NCBI RefSeq assembly: GCF_011077955.1
Contig: NZ_JAALBX010000018.1
Location: forward strand, 1 to 64,000
Length of the DNA: 64,000 nt
Direction: 5' to 3'
Origin: Citrobacter freundii
Lineage (GTDB): Bacteria; Pseudomonadota; Gammaproteobacteria; Enterobacterales; Enterobacteriaceae
Translations under genes and position numbers: made by a program
Shown: positions 9,927 through 18,879 of the stretch, one piece after another
How the letters are laid out: the number at the start of each line of letters is the position of its first letter
How positions within the stretch are numbered: position 1 is the stretch's first letter
Notes under the pieces: model-generated
What the model was told of the DNA's origin: nothing
Seen by the model: the letters and a program-made list of their open reading frames with translations, nothing else
The model's database searches: none

Positions 9927-10355
9927 ATGATCTGGAAACGAGAGATTTCCCTGGAAGAATTAAACGCGATGGGTGAGGGCACGCTGGTGTCCCATTTGGG
10001 CATTGTATTTACGGAGATAGGCGTGGATTCGCTGGTAGCAGAGATGCCAGTGGACAGCCGTACGCGCCAGCCGTTTGGCCTGCTGCATGGCGGCGCCTCG
10101 GCAACCCTTGCGGAAACCCTGGGTTCCATGGCGGGGTATCTCACCACTAAAACCGGCCAGAGCGTCGTGGGCACTGAGCTTAACGCTACGCATCACCGAC
10201 CGGTATTTGAAGGCAAAGTGCGCGGGGTGTGTCGGGCTATTCATCCGGGTCGCCAAAGCCAGTGCTGGGAAATCATCATCTATGACGCCGATGGACGCCG
10301 AAGCTGTACCAGTCGGTTAAGCGTGATGATAATGGGCGAAGCCGTCAACACATAA
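9927..10355 (+). CDS. entH: EntH (YbdB), proofreading thioesterase of enterobactin synthesis
   Basis: Hotdog-fold thioesterase (142 aa; E. coli 137) that removes wrongly loaded acyl groups from the EntB carrier domain. The active-site region [19 protein letters not shown] and the later [11 protein letters not shown] are typical of the family. The ATG follows the entA stop with no gap, so it is the last gene of entCEBA-entH. In E. coli the peptide transporter gene cstA follows; here cstA, ybdD and ybdH are missing and ybdL comes next. Confidence 0.93.
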   Translation: MIWKREISLEELNAMGEGTLVSHLGIVFTEIGVDSLVAEMPVDSRTRQPFGLLHGGASATLAETLGSMAGYLTTKTGQSVVGTELNATHHRPVFEGKVRGVCRAIHPGRQSQCWEIIIYDADGRRSCTSRLSVMIMGEAVNT

Positions 10356-10384
10356 CATTTCATTTAGCCGTCTGAACGTCTTGA

Positions 10385-10412
10385 TTGCCGCATCAGAGCG
10401 CTGTGCTATAGT
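10385..10412 (+). promoter_or_regulatory. Predicted sigma-70 promoter for ybdL
   Basis: TTGCCG (10385-10390) and TATAGT (10407-10412) are separated by 16 bases, and TGC directly precedes the -10, giving an extended -10. It lies about 30 bases before the ybdL start and outside entH, suggesting ybdL has its own promoter. Confidence 0.45.
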
Positions 10413-10440
10413 GATAGCATGTTTTTGCGCAGGGTACGGC

Positions 10441-11604
10441 ATGATGATAAATAACCCCTTGATTCCTGAGAGTAAACTTCCTTCACTGGGCACGACAATT
10501 TTTACCCAAATGAGCGCGCTGGCCCAGCAGTATCAGGCCATTAACCTCTCCCAGGGATTCCCGGATTTCGACGGGCCGCGCTTTTTGCAGGAGCGTCTGG
10601 CGTTTCATGTCGCGGCGGGCGCGAATCAGTATGCCCCGATGATCGGCGCGCAGCCGTTACGTGAGGCGATTGCCGATAAGACCGCGGCTCTGTATGGTCA
10701 TCGCCCGGATGCGGAACGCGATATCACCATCACGGCGGGCGCCACCGAAGCGCTTTATGCCGCCATTACCGCGCTGGTGCGTCCCGGTGATGAAGTTATC
10801 TGTTTCGACCCAAGCTATGACAGCTATGTGCCCGCCGTGACCTTAAGCGGGGGCATAGCCAAACGTCTGGCGCTGTCGCCGCCGCATTTTCAGGTCGACT
10901 GGCACCAGTTTGCCCAGGCGCTGTCGCCTCGTACCCGGTTGGTTATCCTTAATACACCGCATAATCCTACGGCGACCACCTGGCGGAAAAGCGATTTTGA
11001 AGCGCTGTGGCAGGCGATTGCGGAGCGTGAAATTTACGTCATCAGCGATGAGGTTTATGAGCACATTTGTTTTGCCGCCGAAGGGCACGCCAGCGTGCTG
11101 GCCCATCCGCAACTGCGCGAGCGGGCGGTGGCGGTATCGTCGTTTGGCAAAACGTTGCATATGACTGGCTGGAAGGTGGGGTACAGCGTGGCGCCTGCGC
11201 CCATTAGCGCCGAGATCCGCAAAGTGCATCAATATTTGACGTTTTCAGTCAACACGCCAACGCAACTGGCATTAGCGGATATGCTGCGTGAAGACCCCGC
11301 CCACTACCAGACGCTGCCGGCGTTTTATCGCGCCAAACGCGACCGCTTTGTAAACGCGCTCGCCGCAAGCCGCTTTACCTTACTGCCGTGCGAAGGAACC
11401 TATTTTTTACTCGCGGATTATCGCGCCATTAGCGAACAGGATGACGTGAGTTTTTGCCAGTGGCTGACCAAAGAGGTTGGCGTCGCGGCTATCCCGCTTT
11501 CGGTTTTTTGCGCCGCCCCGTTTCCGCATACCCTCATCCGGCTCTGTTTTGCCAAACAGGATGCGACGCTTGATGCGGCTGCCGCGCGCCTGGTTGCGCT
11601 TTAA
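10441..11604 (+). CDS. ybdL: YbdL, methionine-preferring aminotransferase
   Basis: Class I/II pyridoxal-phosphate aminotransferase (387 aa; E. coli YbdL 386). Family knowledge assigns preference for methionine, with possible roles in methionine salvage. Seen: NLSQGFPDFDGP near the N-terminus, GATEALYAAI, NTPHNPTATTW (Asn that contacts the cofactor), SDEVYEHI, and the PLP lysine in SSFGKTLHMTGWKVGY. Two ATGs at 10441 and 10444 are both usable behind AGGG; the second gives the exact E. coli length. Ends 9 bases from the convergent LysR gene. ybdM and ybdN, neighbours in E. coli, are absent. Confidence 0.9.
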   Translation: MMINNPLIPESKLPSLGTTIFTQMSALAQQYQAINLSQGFPDFDGPRFLQERLAFHVAAGANQYAPMIGAQPLREAIADKTAALYGHRPDAERDITITAGATEALYAAITALVRPGDEVICFDPSYDSYVPAVTLSGGIAKRLALSPPHFQVDWHQFAQALSPRTRLVILNTPHNPTATTWRKSDFEALWQAIAEREIYVISDEVYEHICFAAEGHASVLAHPQLRERAVAVSSFGKTLHMTGWKVGYSVAPAPISAEIRKVHQYLTFSVNTPTQLALADMLREDPAHYQTLPAFYRAKRDRFVNALAASRFTLLPCEGTYFLLADYRAISEQDDVSFCQWLTKEVGVAAIPLSVFCAAPFPHTLIRLCFAKQDATLDAAAARLVAL

Positions 11605-11613
11605 CCTGTCGTG

Positions 11614-12528
11614 TTATATGACAGCGGCGAGCCGCTGGTTGATATTCTCCAGCAACAATTTGAATGCGCTGCCTTGCAGCGCAAAACGGTTATACATCAG
11701 ATAAAATTCCAGCAAAGGCAGCTCGACCGGGATCGCAACGCGTTTAAGGTTAAAAATATCTTTAAAACGCTCATACCCTTTTTCACCAATAACGCCTAGC
11801 AGTTCACTTTGCCCAATCGCCGACATCACCGTGATGGGGGAGTCGCTCTGAAAAATAAAATCCCGCTCGGGCAACGCTTCGGTTGATTTTACATGGTACT
11901 GGCGTATGCCTTCTTCAAGCCCGGTAATCTTGGTGAACTTCTCCTGCTGTAATTGGCTTAGCGTCGCGCTATCGCCAATGCGGGGATGATCTTTACTGCA
12001 TACCATCACCGGTGCGGCGTGAATAAACGGGGTACAAATAACGGAGTGATTAACAACGGGTGTATTACCGATAATCAGATCGGCCTTGCGATACGTCAGC
12101 AAATCCTCTGCTGAGCTGGATGTCACGGACATATCATAATGAACAAGCTCATAACCCTGCTGGCGACAAAACTTTTCCGCCAGCGGAGAGAGGAATTCAA
12201 AGCCCATAAAGGTTGAGCAATAAATAATAAAGTTTTTCCGTTGCGGCGCGCCCTGCACGACCCGAATGGTTTGTTCGAGCTGTTTTAGATTATCTTCAAG
12301 ATAGATATGTAAATTATCGGCAACGGTCGTGGGCGTAATCCCTTTTCCTTCGCGTAAAAAAAGCGGGTCGTTAAGTTGGTTGCGAAGTCTTTGAATTGAC
12401 TGACTAATTGCCGAAGGCGTAAGAAATAATGCTTCCGCGGCTTTACTCACGCTGCGATGTAAATAAACACATTCGAAAATAACCAACAGATTAAGATCGA
12501 ATTTTTTCAGATCTTGTAGATTGGCCAT
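11614..12528 (-). CDS. ybdO: LysR-type regulator, YbdO-like
   Basis: Transcription factor of 304 aa. The N-terminal winged helix is obvious (KKFDLNLLVIFECVY, then SKAAEALFLTPSAISQSIQRLR with the recognition helix around residues 30-50), followed by an effector-binding half. The N-terminus MANLQDLKKFDLNLLVIFE closely resembles E. coli YbdO, and the place next to dsbG agrees; the effector domain looks more diverged, so the target genes may differ. ATG at 12528 or 12531. In E. coli YbdO is linked to acid and citrate responses and capsule, but this copy's role is only inferred from position. Confidence 0.8.
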   Translation of the reverse strand: MANLQDLKKFDLNLLVIFECVYLHRSVSKAAEALFLTPSAISQSIQRLRNQLNDPLFLREGKGITPTTVADNLHIYLEDNLKQLEQTIRVVQGAPQRKNFIIYCSTFMGFEFLSPLAEKFCRQQGYELVHYDMSVTSSSAEDLLTYRKADLIIGNTPVVNHSVICTPFIHAAPVMVCSKDHPRIGDSATLSQLQQEKFTKITGLEEGIRQYHVKSTEALPERDFIFQSDSPITVMSAIGQSELLGVIGEKGYERFKDIFNLKRVAIPVELPLLEFYLMYNRFALQGSAFKLLLENINQRLAAVI

Positions 12529-12644
12529 CATTAACCCCGTCACCTGATAGGTAATAGTTATAATATTAAATAAATAATAGACGGGGCAAATAAAATAGCA
12601 GCCATTTTTTTATGACTGCATTTACATAAGTTAATAAAATGTTT

Positions 12645-13403
12645 TTAGTTTTGCTTCGGCGGTTCGCCCATCATAACGGCAAGTTTTTCCGCATCGGGTA
12701 ATCCCACCACTTGCTGTAATTCATTCGTGTCGCTCATGTAATAAATGGCCGGGGTCGCATTAGCACCCAGTTCATCCATGAGTTTCTGATTAATATTTAA
12801 TGTTTTTGCCTGCTCAGGCGGGATGGACGAAGGAACACCCAGCGCCATTTTGCCCCCGGACTTTTCAAAGTCATGCCAGGTTTTGGCGGGATCTTTAGCA
12901 GCTAAAATGGCGGCAGCCGTGGGGCGACTTTCAGGTTTTATCACCCCCACCATAAGGGTGCGGATCTGCACTTTGCCAGACTCGACCCAGGGGCGCGACT
13001 GCTCCCAGAATTTGTGGCAATACGGGCAGAAGGGATCGGCGAACACATACAGCGTGCGCGGCGCGCTCGTAAGGCCATCCTGGATCCAGGGCGCTTTTTC
13101 CATTTGTTTCCACAACTCGCGGCCAGCCGGGGCGTAGATTTCGCGGGCAATCAGTTTTTCGCTCAGGTTGTTGCCCTGCTCATCATACATATAGCCGGAA
13201 ATCGCATGTTTGCCGTCAGGAGTGACGTAAATGGTCACGCCCATTTCCTGATACTTACCCAGGTAGCCTGTCATTCCGTCCGGGCCGGGAAACGACTTAA
13301 TAATCGTGATGCCCTGCTTCTCAAGGGCTTTTACCGGGGCCGGAAGTTCGTTGGCGTGGAGCATAAAAGGCATCAGAGCCAGCAAAAGAAAGCGTTTAGT
13401 CAT
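12645..13403 (-). CDS. dsbG: DsbG, periplasmic disulfide isomerase/reductase
   Basis: Periplasmic thioredoxin-fold protein (252 aa; E. coli 248) that reduces sulfenylated or mis-paired cysteines and is kept reduced by DsbD. A signal peptide with probable cleavage at LHA/NELP is followed by a dimerisation domain (about 20-80) and the catalytic domain with DPFCPYC (CPYC active site, near residue 126) and the cis-proline segment ATPAIYY. Divergent from the ahpC region. In E. coli dsbG belongs to the OxyR regulon, and an OxyR-like half-site sits about 20 bases upstream here. Confidence 0.94.
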   Translation of the reverse strand: MTKRFLLLALMPFMLHANELPAPVKALEKQGITIIKSFPGPDGMTGYLGKYQEMGVTIYVTPDGKHAISGYMYDEQGNNLSEKLIAREIYAPAGRELWKQMEKAPWIQDGLTSAPRTLYVFADPFCPYCHKFWEQSRPWVESGKVQIRTLMVGVIKPESRPTAAAILAAKDPAKTWHDFEKSGGKMALGVPSSIPPEQAKTLNINQKLMDELGANATPAIYYMSDTNELQQVVGLPDAEKLAVMMGEPPKQN

Positions 13404-13424
13404 GTCTTGTCCTGAAGGGTCAAT

Positions 13425-13441
13425 GGTTGATAAAACCTATC
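13425..13441. promoter_or_regulatory. Possible OxyR site upstream of dsbG
   Basis: GGTTGATAAAACCTATC carries a perfect right arm AACCTATC of the OxyR motif GATAGGTTnAACCTATC, but only 4 of 8 positions of the left arm. The location between dsbG and ahpC, both OxyR targets in E. coli, is right; the match is partial. Confidence 0.35.
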
Positions 13442-13473
13442 GCAATCATCGGTAGAAGGGTCGGTCGAGCGGA

Positions 13474-13502
13474 TTGATGCAAACAGCGCGTAATGGTCTA
13501 AT
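13474..13502 (+). promoter_or_regulatory. Predicted sigma-70 promoter in the dsbG-ahpC gap
   Basis: TTGATG (13474-13479) and TCTAAT (13497-13502) are separated by exactly 17 bases; the -10 matches the consensus at 5 of 6 positions. Transcription would begin near 13509 and run into the terminator at 13600-13623, or through it into ahpC. Confidence 0.5.
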
Positions 13503-13508
13503 CAAGGT

Positions 13509-13623
13509 GCTGATACGACCTTTGTTAAGGTAAAGTAAAGCGCAACGCATTGCCAGTTTACTGGCGCTGACGTGTCTTCGGGCGCGTCAGATAAGGAGGC
13601 CACCCATAGGGTGGCTTTTTTAT
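13509..13623 (+). ncRNA. Candidate small RNA or attenuated leader upstream of ahpC
   Basis: A predicted promoter is followed by three consecutive hairpins: GCCAG-TTTA-CTGGC (13552-13565), CTGACG...CGTCAG (13567-13590) and GCCACCC-ATA-GGGTGGC (13600-13616), the last with a T6 run, a textbook Rho-independent terminator. No open reading frame with a ribosome site fits inside. The roughly 115-base transcript could be an independent small RNA or an ahpC leader with conditional termination; ahpC begins 150 bases beyond. The 373-bp gap 13404-13776 holds nothing else recognisable. I do not know a named RNA that matches. Confidence 0.5.
13599..13623 (+). terminator. Intrinsic terminator in the dsbG-ahpC gap
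   Basis: Seven-base-pair stem GCCACCC/GGGTGGC with a three-base loop, followed by TTTTTT. It ends the candidate small transcript starting near 13509. Confidence 0.75.
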
Positions 13624-13776
13624 TGGGCGAGTTTTAAAGGCTTTCGCTGAGTCGGTCTACACTCATCCAGGCATGGTTGTTAGTTATCGCTTATTGATTT
13701 GATAAAGCAAACGCATTGGCCCTGGTGGGTTTAATTCGTTAACTTACACCTCAACGAAAACACGGAGGAAGTACAG

Positions 13777-14340
13777 ATGTCCTTGATTAACACCAAAATC
13801 AAACCTTTCAAAAACATGGCGTTCAAAAACGGTGAATTCGTAGAAGTTACCGAGAAAGATACCGAAGGCCGCTGGAGCGTCTTCTTCTTCTATCCGGCTG
13901 ACTTTACCTTCGTTTGCCCGACTGAACTGGGCGACGTTGCAGACCATTACGAAGAACTGCAGAAGCTGGGCGTAGACGTTTACTCTGTATCTACCGATAC
14001 CCACTTCACGCACAAAGCATGGCACAGCAGCTCTGAAACCATCGCGAAAATCAAATACGCGATGATCGGTGACCCGACTGGCGCCCTGACCCGTAACTTC
14101 GAAAACATGCGTGAAGACGAAGGCCTGGCTGACCGTGGCACCTTTATCGTTGACCCGCAGGGTATCATTCAGGCGATTGAAGTTACCGCTGAAGGCATCG
14201 GCCGCGACGCTTCTGACCTGCTGCGCAAAATCAAAGCGGCTCAGTATGTTGCCTCTCACCCAGGTGAAGTTTGCCCGGCTAAATGGAAAGAAGGCGAAGC
14301 TACTCTGGCTCCGTCCCTCGACCTGGTTGGCAAAATCTAA
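13777..14340 (+). CDS. ahpC: AhpC, alkyl hydroperoxide reductase (peroxiredoxin)
   Basis: Typical 2-Cys peroxiredoxin (187 aa, as in E. coli) that reduces H2O2 and organic peroxides in the cytoplasm and is recycled by AhpF. Peroxidatic cysteine in [10 protein letters not shown] (Cys47 counting Met1), resolving cysteine in GEVCPAKW near the C-terminus (Cys166). ATG at 13777 has GGAGGAAG upstream. Codon choice looks strongly biased (CTG, AAA, GGC, CGT), as for a highly expressed gene. In E. coli induced by OxyR; ahpF follows after 246 bases containing structured RNA. Confidence 0.97.
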   Translation: MSLINTKIKPFKNMAFKNGEFVEVTEKDTEGRWSVFFFYPADFTFVCPTELGDVADHYEELQKLGVDVYSVSTDTHFTHKAWHSSSETIAKIKYAMIGDPTGALTRNFENMREDEGLADRGTFIVDPQGIIQAIEVTAEGIGRDASDLLRKIKAAQYVASHPGEVCPAKWKEGEATLAPSLDLVGKI

Positions 14341-14367
14341 ATTCTCGTTGTCTTTCGCCATATAGCG

Positions 14368-14437
14368 GCGTTGGCTTCGCCTCTGCGCCCCGGTCGCTTA
14401 CTTGTGTAAGCGGCCCGAGATTAAGAAGGTCGTCGCC
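14368..14437 (+). repeat. Dispersed intergenic repeat, copy A (ahpC-ahpF gap)
   Basis: This 70-base segment aligns without gaps to 18767-18836. Both begin GCGTTGGC, share CCCCGGT at the same offset (CCCCGGTCGCTTAC in copy A), then TAAGCG and GATT, and end GTCGTC(G/A)CC. The central arms can fold on themselves. It resembles intergenic mosaic repeats common in enterobacteria; neither copy is part of a coding region. Confidence 0.6.
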
Positions 14438-14474
14438 TTGCCGGCAAGCGAAATACACAGAGAATGACGCTTTC

Positions 14475-14504
14475 CCGGGGGCGGTTTTCCCGCTCCCGTT
14501 TCTT
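14475..14504 (+). terminator. Attenuator-like hairpin between ahpC and ahpF
   Basis: CGGGGGCGG (14476-14484) pairs with CCGCTCCCG (14490-14498, one G-T wobble) around a TTTTC loop and is followed by TTTCTT. It probably lowers read-through from the abundant ahpC message into ahpF. Confidence 0.5.
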
Positions 14505-14586
14505 CCAACACCATGATTCAAGTTGCATTCAGGCAGCCCCGCAAAGGCAGCTTGCATGATGATGTTTACAGTCATAAGGATTACTC

Positions 14587-16152
14587 ATGCTCGACACTAC
14601 AATGAAAACCCAGCTCAAAGCCTACCTTGAGCGACTGACAAAGCCTGTTGAGTTAGTGGCTACGCTTGATGACAGCGCGAAATCCCTGGAAATCAAACAG
14701 CTGCTGACGGAAATTGCTGAGCTGTCTGATAAAGTCTCCTTCCGGGAAGACAACAGCCTCGCTGCGCGCAAACCTTCTTTTCTGATTACTAACCCAGGTT
14801 CAACCCAGGGACCGCGTTTTGCAGGTTCGCCGCTGGGCCACGAATTTACTTCGCTGGTGCTGGCGCTGTTATGGACTGGCGGTCACCCGGCGAAAGAAGC
14901 GCAGGAACTGCTTGAGCAGATCCGCGATCTGGACGGTGATTTTGAGTTTGAAACTTACTATTCGCTCTCCTGCCATAACTGCCCGGACGTGGTGCAGGCG
15001 CTGAACCTGATGGCGGTGCTTAATCCGCGTATCAAACACACCGCGATAGACGGCGGCGCGTTTCAGAACGAAATCACTGAACGCGGCGTAATGGGCGTTC
15101 CGGCCGTATTCGTTAATGGTAAAGAGTTTGGCCAGGGCCGTATGACCCTTGCGGAAATCGTCGCTAAAGTCGACAGCGGTGCGGAAAAACGTGCGGCAGA
15201 TGCGCTGAATAAGCGTGACGCCTATGACGTGCTGATTGTCGGCTCCGGCCCGGCGGGCGCGGCGGCAGCGGTCTACTCTGCTCGTAAAGGCATCCGTACC
15301 GGGCTTATGGGCGAGCGTTTCGGCGGCCAGGTGCTGGATACGGTTGATATTGAAAACTACATTTCAGTGCCGAAAACCGAAGGCCAGAAACTGGCGGGTG
15401 CTCTGAAAGCGCATGTCGACGATTACAACGTCGACGTGATTGACACCCAAAGCGCTACCCGGCTGACGCCTGCGTCCGTTGAAGGCGGCCTGCATCAGAT
15501 TGAAACTGCCTCTGGCGCTGTATTGAAAGCACGCAGCATTATCATTGCCACCGGCGCGAAATGGCGCAATATGAACGTACCGGGCGAAGATCAATATCGC
15601 ACTAAAGGCGTGACCTATTGCCCGCACTGCGACGGCCCGCTGTTTAAAGGCAAACGCGTGGCGGTGATCGGCGGCGGTAACTCCGGTGTGGAAGCGGCTA
15701 TTGATTTGGCGGGTATAGTTGAGCATGTGACACTGCTGGAATTCGCCCCTGAGATGAAAGCCGACCAGGTTCTGCAGGATAAAGTGCGCAGCCTGAAAAA
15801 TGTCGACATCATTCTGAATGCCCAGACCACCGAAGTGAAAGGCGATGGCACCAAGCTGACAGGTCTGGAATATCGCGATCGCATCAGCGGCGATGTGCAT
15901 CATCTGGCGCTTGCCGGGATTTTCGTGCAGATTGGTTTGCTGCCGAACACCAACTGGCTGGAAGGCGCGCTTGAGCGCAACCGCATGGGTGAGATTATCA
16001 TCGACGCTAAATGTGAAACCAGCGTGAAAGGCGTGTTCGCGGCAGGGGATTGCACCACCGTGCCGTATAAACAAATTATCATCGCGACCGGTGAAGGCGC
16101 GAAGGCCTCACTCAGTGCGTTCGATTACCTGATTCGCACCAAAACCGCATAA
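14587..16152 (+). CDS. ahpF: AhpF, NADH-dependent reductase of AhpC
   Basis: Flavoprotein (521 aa, identical length to E. coli) that passes electrons from NADH to AhpC. The N-terminal part (1 to about 200) is a double thioredoxin-like domain with the CxxC SCHNCPD near residue 129. The rest is thioredoxin-reductase-like, with FAD motif [17 protein letters not shown], the redox pair CPHC near 345, NADH motif [12 protein letters not shown] and the C-terminal FAD segment [12 protein letters not shown] at 14587 follows AAGGA. It shares the ahpC promoter by read-through past a hairpin and ends at a strong bidirectional terminator. Confidence 0.97.
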   Translation: MLDTTMKTQLKAYLERLTKPVELVATLDDSAKSLEIKQLLTEIAELSDKVSFREDNSLAARKPSFLITNPGSTQGPRFAGSPLGHEFTSLVLALLWTGGHPAKEAQELLEQIRDLDGDFEFETYYSLSCHNCPDVVQALNLMAVLNPRIKHTAIDGGAFQNEITERGVMGVPAVFVNGKEFGQGRMTLAEIVAKVDSGAEKRAADALNKRDAYDVLIVGSGPAGAAAAVYSARKGIRTGLMGERFGGQVLDTVDIENYISVPKTEGQKLAGALKAHVDDYNVDVIDTQSATRLTPASVEGGLHQIETASGAVLKARSIIIATGAKWRNMNVPGEDQYRTKGVTYCPHCDGPLFKGKRVAVIGGGNSGVEAAIDLAGIVEHVTLLEFAPEMKADQVLQDKVRSLKNVDIILNAQTTEVKGDGTKLTGLEYRDRISGDVHHLALAGIFVQIGLLPNTNWLEGALERNRMGEIIIDAKCETSVKGVFAAGDCTTVPYKQIIIATGEGAKASLSAFDYLIRTKTA

Positions 16153-16180
16153 AAAAAGAAAGTAAGCAACCTGCAAAACC

Positions 16181-16208
16181 AAAGGCCACCGAAAGGTGGC
16201 CTTTTTTT
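16181..16208. terminator. Bidirectional terminator between ahpF and uspG
   Basis: Stem AAAGGCCACC-GAAA-GGTGGCCTTT with T7 downstream on the + strand and A-rich flank on the other side, serving convergent ahpF and uspG. Confidence 0.88.
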
Positions 16209-16224
16209 ATCGACACTCGACGCG

Positions 16225-16653
16225 TTAGCGAATAACGAACACCGGTATATGGGCGTGGCGGATAACGCTTGAGGCATTGGAGCCTAACAGATGGGTGGTA
16301 ATAGAGGGATTACGTGAACCAATCACCACCACATCGGCATTAAGTTCTTCTGCCAGGGCATTTACGCAGTCACGCACGCTGCCGAACCGAACATGGGTTT
16401 TGATGCGATCAGGGGAAATTGTGAAATGCTCGGCCATGGTATTGAGGCGGGTTTGCGCTTCCTGAAACAGATGCTCTTCAAAACGGCGCACATCCATGGC
16501 GAAGCGGTGCATGGTCAGATTTCCTGACCGGGGTAATACATGCATCAAATGAATGATCCCCTCGCTCTGGGCCAGAAATTCGGCGTGGCGCACCGCTTTG
16601 TCACTCAGTTCCATTTCAAATACGTCAACCGGCATAATAATCGTGTTGTACAT
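16225..16653 (-). CDS. uspG: UspG, universal stress protein
   Basis: Universal stress protein of the UspF/UspG type (142 aa, E. coli length), an ATP-binding cytoplasmic protein induced on growth arrest. The fold ends with the nucleotide-binding pattern [20 protein letters not shown]...[13 protein letters not shown] (G-2x-G-9x-G(S/T)-like). ATG at 16653 is chosen because AGGAGGAG lies just upstream and [19 protein letters not shown] aligns with E. coli; the open frame beyond it has no support. Single-gene unit, convergent with ahpF. Confidence 0.94.
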   Translation of the reverse strand: MYNTIIMPVDVFEMELSDKAVRHAEFLAQSEGIIHLMHVLPRSGNLTMHRFAMDVRRFEEHLFQEAQTRLNTMAEHFTISPDRIKTHVRFGSVRDCVNALAEELNADVVVIGSRNPSITTHLLGSNASSVIRHAHIPVFVIR

Positions 16654-16909
16654 AACCACTCCTCCTTGGGGTTCTGAAGTCAACGTCATCTAAACACAAA
16701 ATCCGCATAAATTATGGCACCTGGCTGGCAAATCAGACAACGGGTTTTGATGCGCACCGCCGCCGTCAGGAGGCGCTAAATCATTCCAGGAATGGTCTTA
16801 AAATACCCAGAAAAGGCGCGGGAAGCCGGGTGACGGCCTGGGGATTGCTACCCTTGGTTAAAGCGTCATTTTTGTGACGCTACTTTCATATCCCCTTCTG
16901 GAGGTCAGC

Positions 16910-18148
16910 ATGAGAGCTTTGACATACCATGGCGCGCACTCCGTTAGCGTTGATAATGTTCCCGATCCTTCTATTGAACAAGCGGATGACATTATCCTGC
17001 GCGTAACCGCCACCGCCATTTGTGGCTCCGATCTGCATTTATATCGCGGCAAAATCCCCCAGGTGAAACATGGCGATATCTTTGGTCATGAATTTATGGG
17101 TGAAGTCGTAGAAGTCGGCGGCGGTGTAAAAGATATTCAGCGCGGCGACAGGGTTGTCATCCCCTTTGTTATCGCCTGTGGGGACTGTTTTTTCTGCAAA
17201 TTGCATCAATATTCCGCCTGTGAAAACACCAACTCCGGTCCTGGCGCATCCCTGAATAAAAAACAGATCCCGCCACCGGCCGCGCTGTTCGGTTATAGCC
17301 ACCTGTACGGCGGCGTGCCGGGCGGGCAGGCTGAATATGTGCGCGTACCAAAAGGCAACGTTGGCCCCTTTAAAGTGCCGCCGGTGCTTTCAGACGATAA
17401 GGCGCTGTTCCTCTCAGATATTCTGCCTACCGCCTGGCAGGCAGTGAAAAACGCCGACGTCAAAAAAGGCTCGAGCGTGGCGATTTACGGTGCCGGGCCG
17501 GTCGGTTTGTTGACTGCGGCCTGCGCGCGCTACCTCGGCGCGGAACAAATTTTCATCGTGGATCATCATCCCTATCGACTGGCATTCGCCGAGCAGCGCT
17601 ACGGCGCGATCCCGATTAATTTCGATAAGGATGACGATCCGGCGGCGCTTATCATTGAGCAAACCGCGGGCAATCGCGGTGTTGACGCCGCGATCGACGC
17701 CATCGGCTTTGAGGCCAAAGGCAGTACGACAGAGACGGTGTTAACCACGCTTAAACTCGAAGGCAGCAGCGGCAAAGCCTTGCGTCAGTGTATTGCCGCG
17801 GTGCGTCGTGGCGGGATTGTCAGCGTGCCGGGGGTTTATGCCGGCTTTATTCACGCTTTCATGTTTGGCGATGCGTTCGATAAGGGGATTTCGTTCCGTA
17901 TGGGGCAAACCCATGTCCACGCATGGTTGCCGGAACTGCTGCCGCTGATTGAGCAGGGGTTACTGCGCCCGGAAGAGATAGTGACCCATTATCTGCCGCT
18001 GGAAGATGCCGCGCGCGGTTACGAAGTGTTCGAGAAGCGTCAGGAAGATTGTCGCAAAATCATCCTGGTACCCGGTGCGGAAAGCCCGGAATCGGCACGA
18101 GTAAAAGCGACCAGTGTCGGGATTGTGAACGACGTGCTCATGCCATAA
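16910..18148 (+). CDS. ybdR: YbdR, zinc-dependent alcohol dehydrogenase-like protein
   Basis: Medium-chain dehydrogenase (412 aa, E. coli length) similar to glutathione-dependent formaldehyde dehydrogenases. Catalytic zinc ligands are seen in TAICGSDLH and GHEFMGEV (residues about 38 and 60), a four-cysteine structural-zinc-like region in ACGDCFFC...C, and the cofactor motif GAGPVGLLT near 190. The substrate is unknown. ATG at 16910 has GGAGG 8 bases upstream. A short palindrome, GCGTCA-TTTTTG-TGACGC (16863-16880), lies in the leader. The gap to uspG (16654-16909) shows no gene. Confidence 0.92.
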   Translation: MRALTYHGAHSVSVDNVPDPSIEQADDIILRVTATAICGSDLHLYRGKIPQVKHGDIFGHEFMGEVVEVGGGVKDIQRGDRVVIPFVIACGDCFFCKLHQYSACENTNSGPGASLNKKQIPPPAALFGYSHLYGGVPGGQAEYVRVPKGNVGPFKVPPVLSDDKALFLSDILPTAWQAVKNADVKKGSSVAIYGAGPVGLLTAACARYLGAEQIFIVDHHPYRLAFAEQRYGAIPINFDKDDDPAALIIEQTAGNRGVDAAIDAIGFEAKGSTTETVLTTLKLEGSSGKALRQCIAAVRRGGIVSVPGVYAGFIHAFMFGDAFDKGISFRMGQTHVHAWLPELLPLIEQGLLRPEEIVTHYLPLEDAARGYEVFEKRQEDCRKIILVPGAESPESARVKATSVGIVNDVLMP

Positions 18149-18164
18149 CGCATGGCGTCAGAAA

Positions 18165-18196
18165 CAAAAAGAGGGCGCTTTGCGCCCTCTGTCATT
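18165..18196. terminator. Bidirectional terminator between ybdR and rnk
   Basis: Perfect 9-bp stem AGAGGGCGC-TTT-GCGCCCTCT (18170-18190) with an A-run on one side and GTCATTTT on the other, between convergent ybdR and rnk. Confidence 0.8.
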
Positions 18197-18607
18197 TTAG
18201 CGAAGGTATTCGCCCGCCGCTTCCGGCTGATACAACAGTTCCAGCACCTCAAGGTGCGTTTCATTGCCGTTTGGCAGCGTCCAGTGAATGGTATTTCCAA
18301 CGCGTAAACCTAACAGCGCCGCGCCTACAGGCGCCATCACCGATAATTCTTCAGCGCTGTCGCGCATCTGGGATGGGTAAACCAGAGTGCGGGTATAGTC
18401 TTCACCGGTTGCCAGATCGCGAAAGCGTACTTTGCTGTTCATGGTAACAACATCGGCTGGCATATCTTCGGCGCTACACATCTGAGCGCGATCCAACTCT
18501 TCATTCAACGCGTCGGCCACGGGCAAACTGGCGAAGGCCGGTTGCTCGAGCAGGCGGTCGATGCGCTCAGCATCAAGTTCATTAATAATAATGGCAGGTC
18601 TGGACAT
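18197..18607 (-). CDS. rnk: Rnk, regulator of nucleoside diphosphate kinase
   Basis: Small RNA-polymerase-associated protein (136 aa, E. coli length) with an N-terminal coiled-coil-like domain and a C-terminal GreA/GreB-like FKBP fold ([20 protein letters not shown]). It binds RNA polymerase near the secondary channel but lacks the acidic finger tip of Gre factors; named for its genetic effect on nucleoside diphosphate kinase. Starts at 18607 within a normal family N-terminus [18 protein letters not shown] terminator-like hairpin lies about 55 bases upstream of it. Confidence 0.93.
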   Translation of the reverse strand: MSRPAIIINELDAERIDRLLEQPAFASLPVADALNEELDRAQMCSAEDMPADVVTMNSKVRFRDLATGEDYTRTLVYPSQMRDSAEELSVMAPVGAALLGLRVGNTIHWTLPNGNETHLEVLELLYQPEAAGEYLR

Positions 18608-18661
18608 CGTTTACTCCATGTCATTGGCGCGCCATATCGCGCGGCTCGAATTTTTCCAAAG

Positions 18662-18694
18662 AAAAACCCTCACCGTCAAAAGCGATGAGGGTTA
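18662..18694 (-). terminator. Terminator downstream of the GntP-family gene
   Basis: On the minus strand AACCCTCA and TGAGGGTT pair around a 13-base loop and are followed by TTTCTTT. It lies between the permease gene and rnk, ending the former transcript. Confidence 0.65.
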
Positions 18695-18766
18695 ACTAAG
18701 GGGATGATACTGACCCGGGCCGTGAGTTTGAAGTGATATTTGCCCGCCATCTTTTAAATTGCGGGT

Positions 18767-18836
18767 GCGTTGGCATTCTTCACTCACCCCGGTTACTTAC
18801 CAGTATAAGCGCCCGGGGATTTGCTGCGTCGTCACC
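18767..18836 (+). repeat. Dispersed intergenic repeat, copy B (rnk-gntP gap)
   Basis: Second copy of the 70-base element found at 14368-14437, same length and register. Shared blocks are GCGTTGGC, CCCCGGT, CTTAC, TAAGCG, GGATT/AGATT and GTCGTC(A/G)CC. Here the arms CCCCGG and CCGGGG (18787-18818) give a better self-complementary stem than in copy A. Confidence 0.6.
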
Positions 18837-18879
18837 TGTTTGCAATCACATTTTTAGTTAAAAAATGCGTAAGAGTGGC

